Positions 24,404 through 34,410 of a stretch of DNA of 64,000 nucleotides are shown one piece after another. Position 1 is the first letter of the stretch. Each line of letters starts with the position of its first letter. Source of the DNA: an uncultured Planctomycetaceae bacterium (GTDB lineage: Bacteria > Planctomycetota > Planctomycetia > Pirellulales > UBA1268); contig CAISJI010000098.1 in the NCBI GenBank assembly GCA_903885565.1, positions 62,001-126,000 of the forward strand, read 5' to 3'. The notes under the pieces are model-generated. The model ran no database searches. It saw only the letters and a list, made by a program, of their open reading frames with translations, and was not told where the DNA came from. The translations under genes and the position numbers were made by a program.

Positions 24404-26167
24404 TTACGCCAGACCGAAGGCGCGTCTGAGGGCAGCCAGCGACCGCTCGCCATGCTCGGCCGCGACGATCACATTGAGCCGCACCTCGCTGGTGCTGACC
24501 AGATCGATGTTGATCCCAGCTTCTGTCAGCGGCGCAAAGAGCCGGTCGGCCACGCCGGCATGGCTGCGGATGCCCACGCCGGTGATCGAGAGCTTGGAGA
24601 CATGCGGCACATCGGCCACTCTCGCGCCGCGGGCCTTGGCGATCCGCCCCGCCGCTTCGATGGCCCGATCACGGTCCCGGGCGGGCACCGTGAAGCTCAG
24701 TTCCGCCCTGCCCTCCCGCGGATGGCTTTGCACGATCATGTCGACAAACAGCCCCGCCTTGCCGACCTCCTCAAACACATCTGCCGCCACTCCCGGTGTG
24801 TCGGGCAGATCGATGAACGTGACGAGTGCCTGCGAGGAATCGAGCTGGCAATCTTCCACGGCCAGGTCCTCCATCCCCTCGAGTCGCTGCACCACTTCCA
24901 GCGGGCTCGATGGCCTTAGCGGCAGGCTGCTCGAATCGGTGCCAAGCGCCGCTGACTCCGCCTCCAGGCCGAAGGCCCGATGGGCCGCTCCAACCGCTGC
25001 CGGGCCGTCCGTGCGGGCGATCAGCACCGAGATCTTGATCTCACTGGTGGTGATCATGCGGACGTTGATTTTCTCGCGGGAGAGTGCCGAGAACATTTTC
25101 CCGGCCACCCCCTCGGCGCTCGCCATCCCCACGCCCACCACCGACATCTTCGCCATCGAGGCATCGTGAAACACTCCCCTCGCCTTGAGCTTGGCGGCCA
25201 CGCCCTGCGTCACCTCCAGGGCCTGCGCGAGGTCGTCGGCGGGGACTGTGAACGAGATGTCGGCCAGACCGTGGTGGCCGACATTCTGCACGATCATGTC
25301 GACGGCGATCCCGGAGGAGGCCAGCGGCGAGAAGAGCGCATGGCTCGAGCCGGGCTGATCGGGCACCCCTTCGAGCGTGATGAGGGCCTCGTCCTTCGCC
25401 AGCGCCACCCCGCTGACCGCGCGGGGAGTTGCCTCTGCTGCCGACAGGATCATCGTCCCCGGCACATTTTTGAAACTGGAACGCACGAGAACTTTGACGC
25501 CAAACTTCTTGGCAAATTCGATCGAGCGGGGATGCATCACCCCGGCCCCGAGGCTGGCCAGTTCGAGCATCTCGTCGTAGCTGATCGACGGCAGCCGACG
25601 GGCCTCGGGCAGCATCCGGGGATCGGTGGTGTAGATGCCGTCAACGTCGGTGTAGATCTCGCAGAGATCGGCCCCGAGCACCGCGGCCAACGCCACGGCC
25701 GTCGTATCGGAACCGCCGCGGCCGAGTGTGGTGATGTTGCCGTGTTGATCGATTCCCTGAAAGCCCGCGGCAATCACGATCCGGCCGTCGTCGAGGAAGT
25801 TGCGGACGTTGTCGGTGGAGATCGATTTGATGCGGGCTTTGGTGTGCGTGCTGTCGGTGCGGATGCCGATCTGTGCGCCGGTGAGGCTCACCGCCTCAAC
25901 CCCCAGCGATTGGATCGCCATGGCAAACAGGGCCACGCTCACCTGCTCTCCCGTGGACAGCAGCATGTCCATTTCGCGGGCGCTGGGCCGGTCGGTGATC
26001 TGCCGTGCCAGATCGACAAGCACGTCGGTCTGATGGCCCATGGCGCTGACCACCACGACCACCTGATCCCCCGCCTGATGGCGGGCCACCGCTTTTTGGG
26101 CCGCCACAAGAATCTTCTGCGGATCGGCAACGCTTGTACCGCCGAATTTCTGCACGACCAGAGCCAT
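24404..26167 (-). CDS. lysC: Aspartate kinase with four ACT domains
   Basis: Aspartokinase makes aspartyl phosphate, the first step toward Lys, Thr and Met. The product has 587 residues. The kinase domain opens with VVQKFGGTSVADPQK, has the GRGGSDTTAVALAAVLGADLCEIYTDVDGIYTTDPR active-site block, and ends near LGAGVMHPRSIEFAKKFGVKVLVRSS. The C-terminal half has four ACT repeats: DQPGSSHALFSPL..., MSVVGVGMASAEGVAGKMF..., DTPGVAADVFEEVG... and LSITGVGIRSHAGVADRLF.... Most aspartokinases have two; this doubled form resembles cyanobacterial ones and implies elaborate feedback control (inference). The ATG at 26167 follows GGAG and the upstream gene's stop is three bases away, so it is the last gene of the hom operon. 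Confidence 0.95.
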   Translation of the reverse strand: MALVVQKFGGTSVADPQKILVAAQKAVARHQAGDQVVVVVSAMGHQTDVLVDLARQITDRPSAREMDMLLSTGEQVSVALFAMAIQSLGVEAVSLTGAQIGIRTDSTHTKARIKSISTDNVRNFLDDGRIVIAAGFQGIDQHGNITTLGRGGSDTTAVALAAVLGADLCEIYTDVDGIYTTDPRMLPEARRLPSISYDEMLELASLGAGVMHPRSIEFAKKFGVKVLVRSSFKNVPGTMILSAAEATPRAVSGVALAKDEALITLEGVPDQPGSSHALFSPLASSGIAVDMIVQNVGHHGLADISFTVPADDLAQALEVTQGVAAKLKARGVFHDASMAKMSVVGVGMASAEGVAGKMFSALSREKINVRMITTSEIKISVLIARTDGPAAVGAAHRAFGLEAESAALGTDSSSLPLRPSSPLEVVQRLEGMEDLAVEDCQLDSSQALVTFIDLPDTPGVAADVFEEVGKAGLFVDMIVQSHPREGRAELSFTVPARDRDRAIEAAGRIAKARGARVADVPHVSKLSITGVGIRSHAGVADRLFAPLTEAGINIDLVSTSEVRLNVIVAAEHGERSLAALRRAFGLA

Positions 26168-26169
26168 CG

Positions 26170-27459
26170 TCACAACGCTCCTCTCTGCGGGGAACCCTGC
26201 GCCGTGTGTCCGGCGGGGGTCTGTTCCAGGAATGCACCCATCAATCGCCAGCCCGGAAGGATCTGCGTGGCCGCTGGGGCTGCGGCGGCCGCCACTTCGT
26301 CGTAGGTTTTCTGGCCGGTGGCAGCGATGCCGCTGCCAGCCATCACATAGGGTACGTTGCCGCGGGAATGGGTTTTGGTCGAGATGAAGGTGGGGTGGTC
26401 GGGGCAGACGAGCATCCTGTGGGCCGGCAGCGTGGCCAGATGGGCTGCCAGCGGCGCCACGATCAGTCGGTCGATCTCCTCCAGTGCCTTCACCTTCTCG
26501 GCCGCGTTGCCCTCATGGCTCGCCTCATCGGGGGCTTCAATGTGCACACAGACCAGATCAGCCTGGGAGAGTTCGGCGATGGCGGCCCGTCCCTTGGCGG
26601 CGTAGTCGGTGTCGAGGTAGCCGGTGGCTCCGGGAACCTCCAGCCGCTTCCAGCCCGCCAGCGCCGCCAGTCCCCGCAGCAGGTCGACCGCCGTGATCAT
26701 CGTGGCGCGGGAGCCGAAGCCCGTGGCGGCATATTTCTGCGCGAAGGGCTCCATGTGCGGCGCGCGTCCCACGCCCCACAGCCAGACATGCGTGGCGGGA
26801 CGTTGCCCCGCTGCCAGACGGGCCTGATTGACCGGATGGCCGGAGAGCCACTGCGCGCTGTTGGCCATGATCTCGGTGAGCAGCCGGCTGCCCGTCCCGC
26901 GGGGAAAGGCATCGTCTACCGGCTGGTCCACAAGATCGTGCGGCGGCGTGGCGCGGAGATCGCTCCCGAGCGGCGGGGGAGTTCCCGGTTGGCCGCGGTG
27001 GAGCAGGAGATTGCGGTAGCTCACCCCCGGTGTGAATTCCCAGCCGGTGAGTTCCGGAAAATCGGCCGCCAAGCCCCGCTGGCAGGCGGCGAGGAGAGCG
27101 GTCGCTTCCTCGGTGCTGATGTGGCCGGCGGTGAAGTCTTCCATCAGGCCATCGCGGATCGTCACCAGATTGCAGCGCACCGCGGTGTCGTCAGGACTGA
27201 GTTGAATGCCTTTGGCCGCCGCCTCCAGCGGCGCCCGCCCGGTGAAATAGGTGAGCGGATCGTAGCCCAACAGGCTCATGCAGGCCACTTCTGAACCAGG
27301 GGGGAGGCTGTCGGGCACGTGGTTGGTGAGGCCCACTGTGCCCCGCGCGGCGAGGGCGTCGAGATGTGGGGTGTGGGCCGCCTGCAGCGGCGTGCGACCG
27401 CCCAGGGACGCCTGGGGTGCATCGGCCGCACCGTCGGGGATGATGACAACGTATTTCAT
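26170..27459 (-). CDS. ApgM-like protein, probable homoserine kinase analogue
   Basis: This 429-residue alkaline-phosphatase-superfamily protein matches archaeal-type cofactor-independent phosphoglycerate mutase. It opens with KYVVIIPDGAADAP (metal-binding Asp), has PGSEVACMSLLGYDP with the nucleophilic Ser, and ends with HIEAPDEASHEGNAAEKVKALEEID, CPDHPT and KTHSRGNVPYVM, which complete the metal site. In many bacteria a member of this family is embedded with homoserine dehydrogenase and aspartokinase and has been predicted to act as a functional analogue of homoserine kinase. Here it sits exactly between the two, 42 bases after hom and nearly touching lysC, and no ThrB-type kinase is nearby. 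I favour that role; glycolytic phosphoglycerate mutase is the alternative. Confidence 0.85.
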   Translation of the reverse strand: MKYVVIIPDGAADAPQASLGGRTPLQAAHTPHLDALAARGTVGLTNHVPDSLPPGSEVACMSLLGYDPLTYFTGRAPLEAAAKGIQLSPDDTAVRCNLVTIRDGLMEDFTAGHISTEEATALLAACQRGLAADFPELTGWEFTPGVSYRNLLLHRGQPGTPPPLGSDLRATPPHDLVDQPVDDAFPRGTGSRLLTEIMANSAQWLSGHPVNQARLAAGQRPATHVWLWGVGRAPHMEPFAQKYAATGFGSRATMITAVDLLRGLAALAGWKRLEVPGATGYLDTDYAAKGRAAIAELSQADLVCVHIEAPDEASHEGNAAEKVKALEEIDRLIVAPLAAHLATLPAHRMLVCPDHPTFISTKTHSRGNVPYVMAGSGIAATGQKTYDEVAAAAAPAATQILPGWRLMGAFLEQTPAGHTAQGSPQRGAL

Positions 27460-27501
27460 GGTCGGGGAAATCCTGGTCGGGAAAATTCTGGCTGGTAGGG
27501 G

Positions 27502-28818
27502 TCAGTCGTCAAGCACACCCAGGCACACGCTGCGGCCGCGCACGGCGTCGCTGCGGTCGATCTCCGCGACGGCTGCCTCGACTGCTGTCGCAGCGCAGGT
27601 GTGGGTCATGATCACCAGCGGCACGCCAGTCTGCTGGATGTCGGCGGGATCCTGCTGCACCGGATCGTGCTGGATGACCGAGGCGATCGAGATGCCGTGG
27701 TCCCCCAGAATGCCGGTAATCCGCGCGAGAACGCCGGGGCGATCCGACACATGAATCCGCAGAAAATGACGCTGGTGGGTGGCGACGCCCGCCAGCTTGG
27801 CGGCCGGGGAATCGGGGGAGAGCAGGCCGGTGGTGCGGAATGTGATCGCCGTGCGGCCCACCACGGTGTCGATGATGTCGGCCACCACGGCGGAGGCGGT
27901 CGGCATCTGGCCGGCGCCGAGGCCATGGAAGAACATCCGCCCGACGGCATCTCCCACGAGGCTTACGGCATTGTAGGCACCGCGGGTTTCCGCCAGTGGG
28001 GTGCCGATCTTGACCAGTGCTGGAGCCACCCGCATGGCGAGGCGATCGTCGCTGCGTGTGGCCAACGCCACCAGCCGGATCCGATAGCCCAGTTCTGCAG
28101 CGTAGTGCAAAAGATCAATGTCGAGCCCGTCGATGCCGGTGCGGGGGATCTCGGCCCAGGGCACCCAGGCGCCGAACGCAAGGTGGGCCAGAATGGCCAG
28201 CTTCTGCGTGGCGTCGGTGCCATCGACATCCATCGAGGGATCGGCCTCGGCAAACCCCTTCGCCTGCGCCAGCTTGAGCGCCTCGGCGTAGCTTGAGCCA
28301 TCTTCCTCCATGCGGGTGAGGATAAAGTTGCTCGTGCCGTTGAGAATGCCGCGGATCGATTCGATGCGGTTGGCAGCAAGGCACTCACCGATGGCGGCCA
28401 CGATCGGGATGCCGCCGGCCACGGCCGCCTCAAACGCGATCGACCGGCCCTGCTTGCGAGCCAGCGCGAACAGTTCCGGGCCATGCTCGGCAAGGAGCGC
28501 CTTGTTGGCCGTGACGACATCCTTCCCCTGCTCAAGGAGCTCCACCATCATTGAGCGGGCGGGCTCCAGGCCGCCTACCAACAGCGCCACCACCGAGATC
28601 GATTCGTCGCGGGAGATGTCGTGGATGTCGGAGGAGATCTTTCCCCCCGGCACCTGCACCGTCCGCTTTTTGGCGGGATCGAATACCACCGCCTTTTCGA
28701 CGAGGATGGGTCGGCCGGCATGGCGGGTGATGTGATCGGCCGAATCGACGAGCAGGCGAACAACGCCGGAGCCGACGGTGCCCAAGCCGACGATGCCAAT
28801 CCGCACAGGTTGGTTCAT
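27502..28818 (-). CDS. hom: Homoserine dehydrogenase
   Basis: This 438-residue NAD(P)-dependent homoserine dehydrogenase reduces aspartate semialdehyde to homoserine in the Thr/Met branch. The N-terminal Rossmann motif is RIGIVGLGTVGSGVVRLL. The central part has VTANKALLAEHG, FEAAVAGGIPIV, ILNGTSNFILTRM and the AQAKGFAEADPSMDVDGTDATQKLAIL block, the family signature. The C-terminus is an ACT domain (LRIHVSDRPGVLARITGILGDHGISIASVIQ), which commonly senses threonine. It is first in the minus-strand operon hom / ApgM-like / lysC. Confidence 0.97.
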   Translation of the reverse strand: MNQPVRIGIVGLGTVGSGVVRLLVDSADHITRHAGRPILVEKAVVFDPAKKRTVQVPGGKISSDIHDISRDESISVVALLVGGLEPARSMMVELLEQGKDVVTANKALLAEHGPELFALARKQGRSIAFEAAVAGGIPIVAAIGECLAANRIESIRGILNGTSNFILTRMEEDGSSYAEALKLAQAKGFAEADPSMDVDGTDATQKLAILAHLAFGAWVPWAEIPRTGIDGLDIDLLHYAAELGYRIRLVALATRSDDRLAMRVAPALVKIGTPLAETRGAYNAVSLVGDAVGRMFFHGLGAGQMPTASAVVADIIDTVVGRTAITFRTTGLLSPDSPAAKLAGVATHQRHFLRIHVSDRPGVLARITGILGDHGISIASVIQHDPVQQDPADIQQTGVPLVIMTHTCAATAVEAAVAEIDRSDAVRGRSVCLGVLDD

Positions 28819-29102
28819 GGTGGATGCTCTTCCGGGGAAACCGGCAATCCTAGGTCAGGGGCGGGGCGTGTGACAGCAGGGTTCCTTCGGCAGCAGTGCA
28901 CGGGGGGTCTGAACGCTGCTGTCGGGATGGCACTCACAGCGATTATGACGGTTGTGCGTATCTATCGTCAGGGGTGGTCCCCGGCCCCGCCACCGGGCGG
29001 CTGCCGGGGCGGAGGATGTGCGCCCGGGCGGCCATGGCGTACAACCTCGGGTCGTGACCTGACGCATGTCGGCCCAAATTTCCTGATGCCTGGAGTGCTG
29101 CT

Positions 29103-30188
29103 GTGGAGCCATCTGCCCGCGATTTTCTGGTCCGTTTGCTGGAAACGCCCTCCCCTTCCGGCTATGAGTGGCCGGTGCAGGAGCTTGTTCGCGACTATCT
29201 CGCCGGGATCGCCGACACCGTCACGACCGATTCCCACGGCAATGTGATCGGGGCCAAGAATCCCGGCGCCCCGCTGCGGATGCTGCTGGCGGGCCATTGC
29301 GATCAGATCGGGCTGATCGTGCAATACATCGATTCAGACGGCTATCTCTCCGTGCAGCCGATTGGCGGTTGGGAGCCGATGCAGCTGGTGGGCTCCCGCG
29401 TCACGGTGTGGGGGGTCGCAGGCCCGGTGCCCGGCGTCATCGCCCGCAAGCCGATCCACCTCCTCACCGAAGAGGAGCGGAAGATTGTCCCGAAAATGAA
29501 GGATCTATGGATCGATATCGGGTCGGGTGACAAAGCCGATGCCGAGAGCGTGGTGCGGGTCGGCGATCCGGTCACTGTGGAACTCAAATTCCAGCCACTG
29601 CGGCGGAATCTGGCGGCGGCCGCCGCCATGGACGACAAGGTGGGGGTGTGGGTGGTGCTGGAGGCGTTTCGGCGGGCGGTGGCAGAGGGGCCCCTGCCCT
29701 GCGCCCTATTTGTTGCTTCGACCGTTCAGGAGGAGATTGGCCTGCGGGGAGCTCAGACGAGCGCCTACGGAGTCGATCCCCATGTGGCGATCGCCGTCGA
29801 TGTGACGCATGCCACCGATTGCCCGACGATCGACAAAAAATCGGAGGGGGATATCGGGCTGGGGCGGGGACCGGTGGTCTACCGCGGGCCGAACATGAAT
29901 CCCCACGTCGTCGAGCAACTGCTGGCGGCCGCCAAGGGGCGGTCGCTGCCGGTGCAACTTTCGGCCAGCGGACGGGCCACGCCAACCGATGCCAATGTGC
30001 TGCAGACCACCCGCAGTGGCGTGGCGACCGGGCTGGTGAGTGTGCCCAACCGCTACATGCATTCCGCCGTGGAGACAGTCTCGCTCGATGACCTCGATCA
30101 CACGGCCACGCTCCTGGCGGCGTTTGTGCGTGGCCTCGATGCGAAGTTCAACTGGGCCCCGCGGGCGCCGCAGCGGGCAGGCGGTTGA
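29103..30188 (+). CDS. M42-family metallopeptidase (glutamyl aminopeptidase-like)
   Basis: This 361-residue di-zinc aminopeptidase of family M42 is likely a cytoplasmic dodecameric enzyme trimming peptides. Metal and catalytic motifs are in place: LLAGHCDQIGL (His ligand and Asp), AAAAMDDKVGVWV (bridging Asp), TVQEEIGLRGA (catalytic Glu-Glu), VDVTHATD (Asp) and the terminal VPNRYMHSAVETVSLDDL (His). A small PDZ-like domain, with MQLVGSRVTVWGV and PGVIARKPIHLL, is inserted as in the family. The start is a GTG at 29103 with GGAG about 8 bases upstream. It diverges from hom, with 284 bases of non-coding DNA in between. Confidence 0.94.
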   Translation: MEPSARDFLVRLLETPSPSGYEWPVQELVRDYLAGIADTVTTDSHGNVIGAKNPGAPLRMLLAGHCDQIGLIVQYIDSDGYLSVQPIGGWEPMQLVGSRVTVWGVAGPVPGVIARKPIHLLTEEERKIVPKMKDLWIDIGSGDKADAESVVRVGDPVTVELKFQPLRRNLAAAAAMDDKVGVWVVLEAFRRAVAEGPLPCALFVASTVQEEIGLRGAQTSAYGVDPHVAIAVDVTHATDCPTIDKKSEGDIGLGRGPVVYRGPNMNPHVVEQLLAAAKGRSLPVQLSASGRATPTDANVLQTTRSGVATGLVSVPNRYMHSAVETVSLDDLDHTATLLAAFVRGLDAKFNWAPRAPQRAGG

Positions 30189-30462
30189 CCGCCCTCTGCC
30201 AAAAAGGCATGTCGGCGTCGGGGGGCAGCCCCCGAGGGGCCGGCCGAATGGGGGCGATTTTCGGTTTTTTTATCGGTTTTTTGCCGGTTGTTGAGAGAGG
30301 CTTCTGTTCCCGGCACGCGGGTTGCTTAGAGGTTGGGGAGTGGCGGCGGTGTTCTGCCACCCCGCGGGCCTGATCTCAGGTTTTTTGGGTTGTTGTCGTT
30401 GGTGTTCGGTTTTCGCAGCGGCCGTTGCTGTTGTTGCATCACTCACTATTGAGGAGTTTCTC

Positions 30463-32172
30463 GTGGCCAAACAAATGGTGTTCGACGACGAGGCCCGTCA
30501 GCCGCTGCTCGCCGGCGTTTCCAAGCTCGCCCGCGCGGTGAAGAGCACGCTCGGCCCCCGCGGCCGCAACGCGGTGCTCGACAAAGGCTGGGGCTCGCCC
30601 AAGGTCACCAAGGACGGCGTGACGGTCGCCGAGGACATCGATCTGGAAGATCCCTATGAGAATCTCGGCGCGCAACTGGTGAAGGAAGCCGCCAGCAAGA
30701 CCAACGACGTCGCTGGCGACGGCACGACCACCGCCACCGTGCTGGCCGAGGCGATCTTCCGCGAAGGCCTCAAGATGATCGCTGCCGGCGCTGATCCGAT
30801 GGCGCTGTCCCGCGGCATTCACAAGGCTGTTGAGGCCGTTTCGAAGTCGATTCTGGCGATGGCCACGCCGATCAATGAGAAAAACAAGAAGGAATTGATG
30901 CAGGTCGCCACGATCGCTGGCAACAACGATCCGACGATTGGCAATGTTCTTGCCGAGGCTTTTCTGAAGGTGGGCAAGGATGGCGTGATCACCGTGGAAG
31001 AGGGAAAGCAGGCCGAGACGACCGTGGACGTCGTCGAGGGAATGCAGTTCGATCGCGGCTTCCTGTCTCCCCATTTCGTCACCGATGCCGATTCGCAGAC
31101 CTGCGAGATGGAGAACCCCTACATCCTCCTGTTCGAGGAAAAGGTCTCAAGTGCCAAGAATCTGGTGCCGCTGCTGGAGGCCATCAGCAAGGCCGGCAAG
31201 CCGCTGGTGGTGATCGCCGAGGATGTCGATGGCGAGGCTCTGGCCACTCTGGTGGTCAACAAGTTGCGGGGCATCGTGCAGTCGGTGGCGATCAAGGCTC
31301 CCGGCTACGGCGATCGCCGCAAGGCAATCATGGGAGATCTCGCTGCCCTGACCGGTGGTCAGGCGATCTTCAAGGATCTCGGCATTGCTCTCGATGCTGT
31401 GAAGCTCAGCGACTTGGGGCGTGCCAAGAAGGTGATCATTGATGCCGAGAACACCACGATCGTCAGCGGTGCCGGCTCAAAGGCCGCTATCGAAGGTCGG
31501 GTGGCCCAGATCCGGGCCGAAATCGAAAACACTGACAGCGATTACGACCGTGAGAAGCTGCAGGAGCGGCTGGCCAAACTGGCTGGCGGCGTGGCTCAGA
31601 TCAACGTCGGCGCAGCCACGGAAACCGAGATGAAGGAGCGCAAGGCGCTCATCGAGGATGCCCGCAGCGCCACGCAGGCGGCGCTCGCCGAAGGAATCGT
31701 GCCGGGAGGGGGCATCGCCCTGCTCCGCAGCGAGAAGGCTGTGGAGAAGCTCGACCTCGAAGGGGACGAGAAGATGGGCGCCACGATTGTGAAGAACGCC
31801 CTTCGCTATCCGCTCGAGGCCATCGCCGCCAACGCGGGAGTGGATGGCCCTGTGGTGGTCAACAGGGTGCGCCACATGAAGGGCAAGAACGACGGCTACG
31901 ACGCCGACAAGGAAGAGTATTGTGATCTGGTGGCCGCTGGCGTCATCGATCCAGCCAAGGTTGTACGGACAGCCCTGCAAAACGCCGCGAGCGTGGCGGC
32001 GCTGTTGCTCACCACCGAGTCGCTGATCACCGAGATCCCCAAGGCCGAAGAAGAGGCCGGTGGCGACGGCCACGACCACCACGGCATGGGTGGCGGCGGC
32101 ATGGGCGGAATGGGCGGTGGTATGGGCGGCATGGGCGGCATGGGAATGGGTGGCATGGGCGGCATGATGTAA
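30463..32172 (+). CDS. groEL: Chaperonin GroEL, copy 1 (GGM tail)
   Basis: This 60-kDa chaperonin has 569 residues and an intact ATPase: [31 protein letters not shown] and [15 protein letters not shown]. The C-terminal domain has the expected [10 protein letters not shown]. The tail is long and glycine-methionine rich (many GMGG units) preceded by GHDHHGMG, as in main housekeeping GroELs, where it lines the folding chamber. The GTG at 30463, 6 bases after GAGGAG, is the chosen start; the open frame continues upstream to 30322 without chaperonin sequence. No CIRCE element was found in the 274 bases upstream. It leads a block with groES, a second groEL, dnaJ and grpE. Confidence 0.96.
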   Translation: MAKQMVFDDEARQPLLAGVSKLARAVKSTLGPRGRNAVLDKGWGSPKVTKDGVTVAEDIDLEDPYENLGAQLVKEAASKTNDVAGDGTTTATVLAEAIFREGLKMIAAGADPMALSRGIHKAVEAVSKSILAMATPINEKNKKELMQVATIAGNNDPTIGNVLAEAFLKVGKDGVITVEEGKQAETTVDVVEGMQFDRGFLSPHFVTDADSQTCEMENPYILLFEEKVSSAKNLVPLLEAISKAGKPLVVIAEDVDGEALATLVVNKLRGIVQSVAIKAPGYGDRRKAIMGDLAALTGGQAIFKDLGIALDAVKLSDLGRAKKVIIDAENTTIVSGAGSKAAIEGRVAQIRAEIENTDSDYDREKLQERLAKLAGGVAQINVGAATETEMKERKALIEDARSATQAALAEGIVPGGGIALLRSEKAVEKLDLEGDEKMGATIVKNALRYPLEAIAANAGVDGPVVVNRVRHMKGKNDGYDADKEEYCDLVAAGVIDPAKVVRTALQNAASVAALLLTTESLITEIPKAEEEAGGDGHDHHGMGGGGMGGMGGGMGGMGGMGMGGMGGMM

Positions 32173-32260
32173 GCCCTGGTTTGAAGTCCGGCTGTCCGCG
32201 AGTCGTCGGTTCAAATTTTGGATTTCTGGTTTTTCACACACACGTTTTGGAGTTTTTTTC

Positions 32261-32566
32261 ATGGCAGCGAAGCATTTGAAGATCCGTCCGCTGGAAGACC
32301 GCGTGGTGGTGCAGCCGATGGAGGCCGAAGAGCGCACCGCCGGCGGCATCGTTCTGCCCGATAGCGCCAAGGAGAAGCCACAGCGTGGCCACGTGGTGGC
32401 GCTCGGACCGGGCAAGCTCCTCGAGAGCGGCCAGCGGGCGACCATGTCGCTGGCGATCGGCGATGAGGTCATCTACGGCAAGTATTCCGGCAGCGAGATC
32501 GAGGTCGACGGCCACGATGTGAAGATCCTCCGCGAGAGCGATATTCTCGCCAAAATCCAGAGCTAG
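32261..32566 (+). CDS. groES: Co-chaperonin GroES
   Basis: This 101-residue heptameric lid of the chaperonin has the standard pattern [46 protein letters not shown], which includes the mobile loop that docks onto GroEL, then [31 protein letters not shown]. The length is normal. It lies 88 bases after groEL1 and 86 bases before groEL2, so it sits between two chaperonin genes instead of upstream of one, and may serve both. Confidence 0.97.
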   Translation: MAAKHLKIRPLEDRVVVQPMEAEERTAGGIVLPDSAKEKPQRGHVVALGPGKLLESGQRATMSLAIGDEVIYGKYSGSEIEVDGHDVKILRESDILAKIQS

Positions 32567-32652
32567 ATCCAGAGCTCAAGCCCGTTCGGCACTGCTGTAC
32601 CAGCCAGATTTTTCATTCCCCTTTTTTGAGTCCATCCTGAGGAGAACGTTCC

Positions 32653-34272
32653 GTGCCCAAACAACTTCTGTTCGACGACAACGCACGTGCCAAGCTGCTC
32701 AAGGGCGTGGAAAAACTGGCCGGCGCCGTAGCGGTGACGATGGGCCCCACCGGGCGCAACGTCATCATCGACAAGTCGTTTGGCGGTCCCACCGTCACGA
32801 AAGACGGCGTGACTGTGAGCAAGGAAGTCGATCTGGAGGATCCCTTCGAAAACATGGGCGCGAAGCTCGTGAACGAAGTTGCCTCCAAGACATCCGATCT
32901 CGCCGGCGACGGCACCACCACCGCGACCGTGCTCGCCCGGGCTATTTTTCGCGAGGGCACCCGGATGGTGGCTGCTGGCAGTAATCCAATGGCTGTGCGC
33001 CGGGGAATTGAGAAGGCCGTGGCGGCTGCCGTCGGCCGCCTCACGGAGATGGCAAAGAAGGTGGAGCGTCCCGAAGAAGTGGCGCAGGTTGGGGCTATCA
33101 GTGCCAACAACGACCGCTCGATCGGCGATCTGCTTGCCCAGGCCCTGCAGAAGGTGGGCAAGGATGGCGTGATCACTGTTGAGGAAGGGAAGACGACTGA
33201 AACGACCGTGCGTTTCGTCGACGGCATGCAGTTCGACAAGGGCTACATCTCCCCCTACTTCATCAATCGCACCGCCGAGATGGTCTGCCAACTCGATGAT
33301 TGCCTCATCCTCATTCACGAGAAGAAGATTTCGAACCTCCGCGATCTGCTGCCGTTGCTCGAGAAGGTGGCCCAGTCGGGCAAGCCGCTGTTGATTATCG
33401 CCGAAGACATCGACGGCGACGCCCTCACGGCTCTGGTGGTCAACAAACTTCGCGGCGTGCTCAATATCTGTGCTTCGAAGGCTCCTGGCTTCGGAGATCG
33501 CCGCAAGGCGATGCTGGGCGATATCGCCATGCTCACCGGTGGCACGCTGATCAGTGAGGATCTGGGACTCAAACTGGAGAGCCTCGATCTCTCCCACCTC
33601 GGCCGCGCCAAGACCGTGACGGTCGACAAGAACGAGACCACGATCGTGCAGGGGGCCGGCAAGCAGACCGATGTGGCCGCCCGCGTTCAGCAGATCCGCA
33701 ATCAGATCGATGGCACCGAGAGCGAGTACGATCGGGAGAAACTGCAGGAGCGGCTCGCGAAGCTCACCGGCGGCGTCGCGATCGTCTCTGTCGGGGCTGG
33801 CACCGAGGCCGAGATGAAGCAGAAGAAGGCCCGCGTCGAGGATGCTCTGCATGCCACACGCGCGGCCGTGGAAGAGGGGATTGTGCCGGGCGGTGGCGTC
33901 GCCCTGCTCCGCTGCCGCGAGGCGGTCGAGAAAGCCCGTTCCCAGGCCAAGGGAGACGAGAAGATCGGCATCGACATTGTGCTGCAGGCGCTTGAGGCCC
34001 CCATTCGGCAGATCGCCGAGAATGGCGGCATCGACGGCTCCGTGGTGGCCGATGAGGTGGCCGGGAAGGATATTCATATCGGCTACGACGCCAACAAGGG
34101 CGAGTATGTCGACATGCTCAAGGCTGGGATCATCGATCCGGTCAAGGTGGTGCGCGTGGCCCTCACCAATGCCGCGAGCATTGCCGGCCTTCTCCTCACG
34201 ACCGAGGCGCTGGTCACAAACCTCGACAAGGATGACGCCAAGAAGCACCGTGTCGAAGGCAGCGTGCGGTAG
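32653..34272 (+). CDS. groEL: Chaperonin GroEL, copy 2 (no GGM tail)
   Basis: This second chaperonin has 539 residues, with an ATPase motif set similar to copy 1 ([40 protein letters not shown]) and [10 protein letters not shown]. It lacks the glycine-methionine tail and ends in a charged stretch, [15 protein letters not shown]. Apical-domain segments also differ ([34 protein letters not shown] against copy 1 [31 protein letters not shown]). This suggests a specialised paralogue with different clients. The start is a GTG with GAGGAG upstream. Planctomycetes commonly carry several groEL genes; adjacency with groES between is notable. Confidence 0.95.
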   Translation: MPKQLLFDDNARAKLLKGVEKLAGAVAVTMGPTGRNVIIDKSFGGPTVTKDGVTVSKEVDLEDPFENMGAKLVNEVASKTSDLAGDGTTTATVLARAIFREGTRMVAAGSNPMAVRRGIEKAVAAAVGRLTEMAKKVERPEEVAQVGAISANNDRSIGDLLAQALQKVGKDGVITVEEGKTTETTVRFVDGMQFDKGYISPYFINRTAEMVCQLDDCLILIHEKKISNLRDLLPLLEKVAQSGKPLLIIAEDIDGDALTALVVNKLRGVLNICASKAPGFGDRRKAMLGDIAMLTGGTLISEDLGLKLESLDLSHLGRAKTVTVDKNETTIVQGAGKQTDVAARVQQIRNQIDGTESEYDREKLQERLAKLTGGVAIVSVGAGTEAEMKQKKARVEDALHATRAAVEEGIVPGGGVALLRCREAVEKARSQAKGDEKIGIDIVLQALEAPIRQIAENGGIDGSVVADEVAGKDIHIGYDANKGEYVDMLKAGIIDPVKVVRVALTNAASIAGLLLTTEALVTNLDKDDAKKHRVEGSVR

Positions 34273-34410
34273 GTTTTTTGAGTCTCCGGCCTCTCCGTCG
34301 CTCGATTGCGGCGGTTTGGCCGCGGGCGGCATGGGCGGAAGAAGCACACATCTGGAGTCCGGCCTCCGCCGGAATGCCGGCGCCGGCTGATGCGGTTGCC
34401 GCCCACCGTC

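Noticed and set aside
24980-26305. A 441-codon plus-strand frame over the aspartokinase
   Set aside because: It is antisense to a complete four-ACT aspartokinase and has no domain pattern; it is codon-bias shadow.
28819-29102. Possible tRNA or small RNA in the gap between hom and the M42 peptidase
   Set aside because: No cloverleaf pattern or T-loop consensus was seen; it is best regarded as a divergent promoter region.
30189-30462. Search for a CIRCE (HrcA) operator upstream of groEL1
   Set aside because: No TTAGCACTC...GAGTGCTAA-type inverted repeat was found; only minor GTGGC/GCCAC symmetry is present.
34390-34410. Upstream in-frame ATG for dnaJ
   Set aside because: The extra seven residues (MRLPPTV) do not fit the J domain, which begins right after the ATG at 34411.
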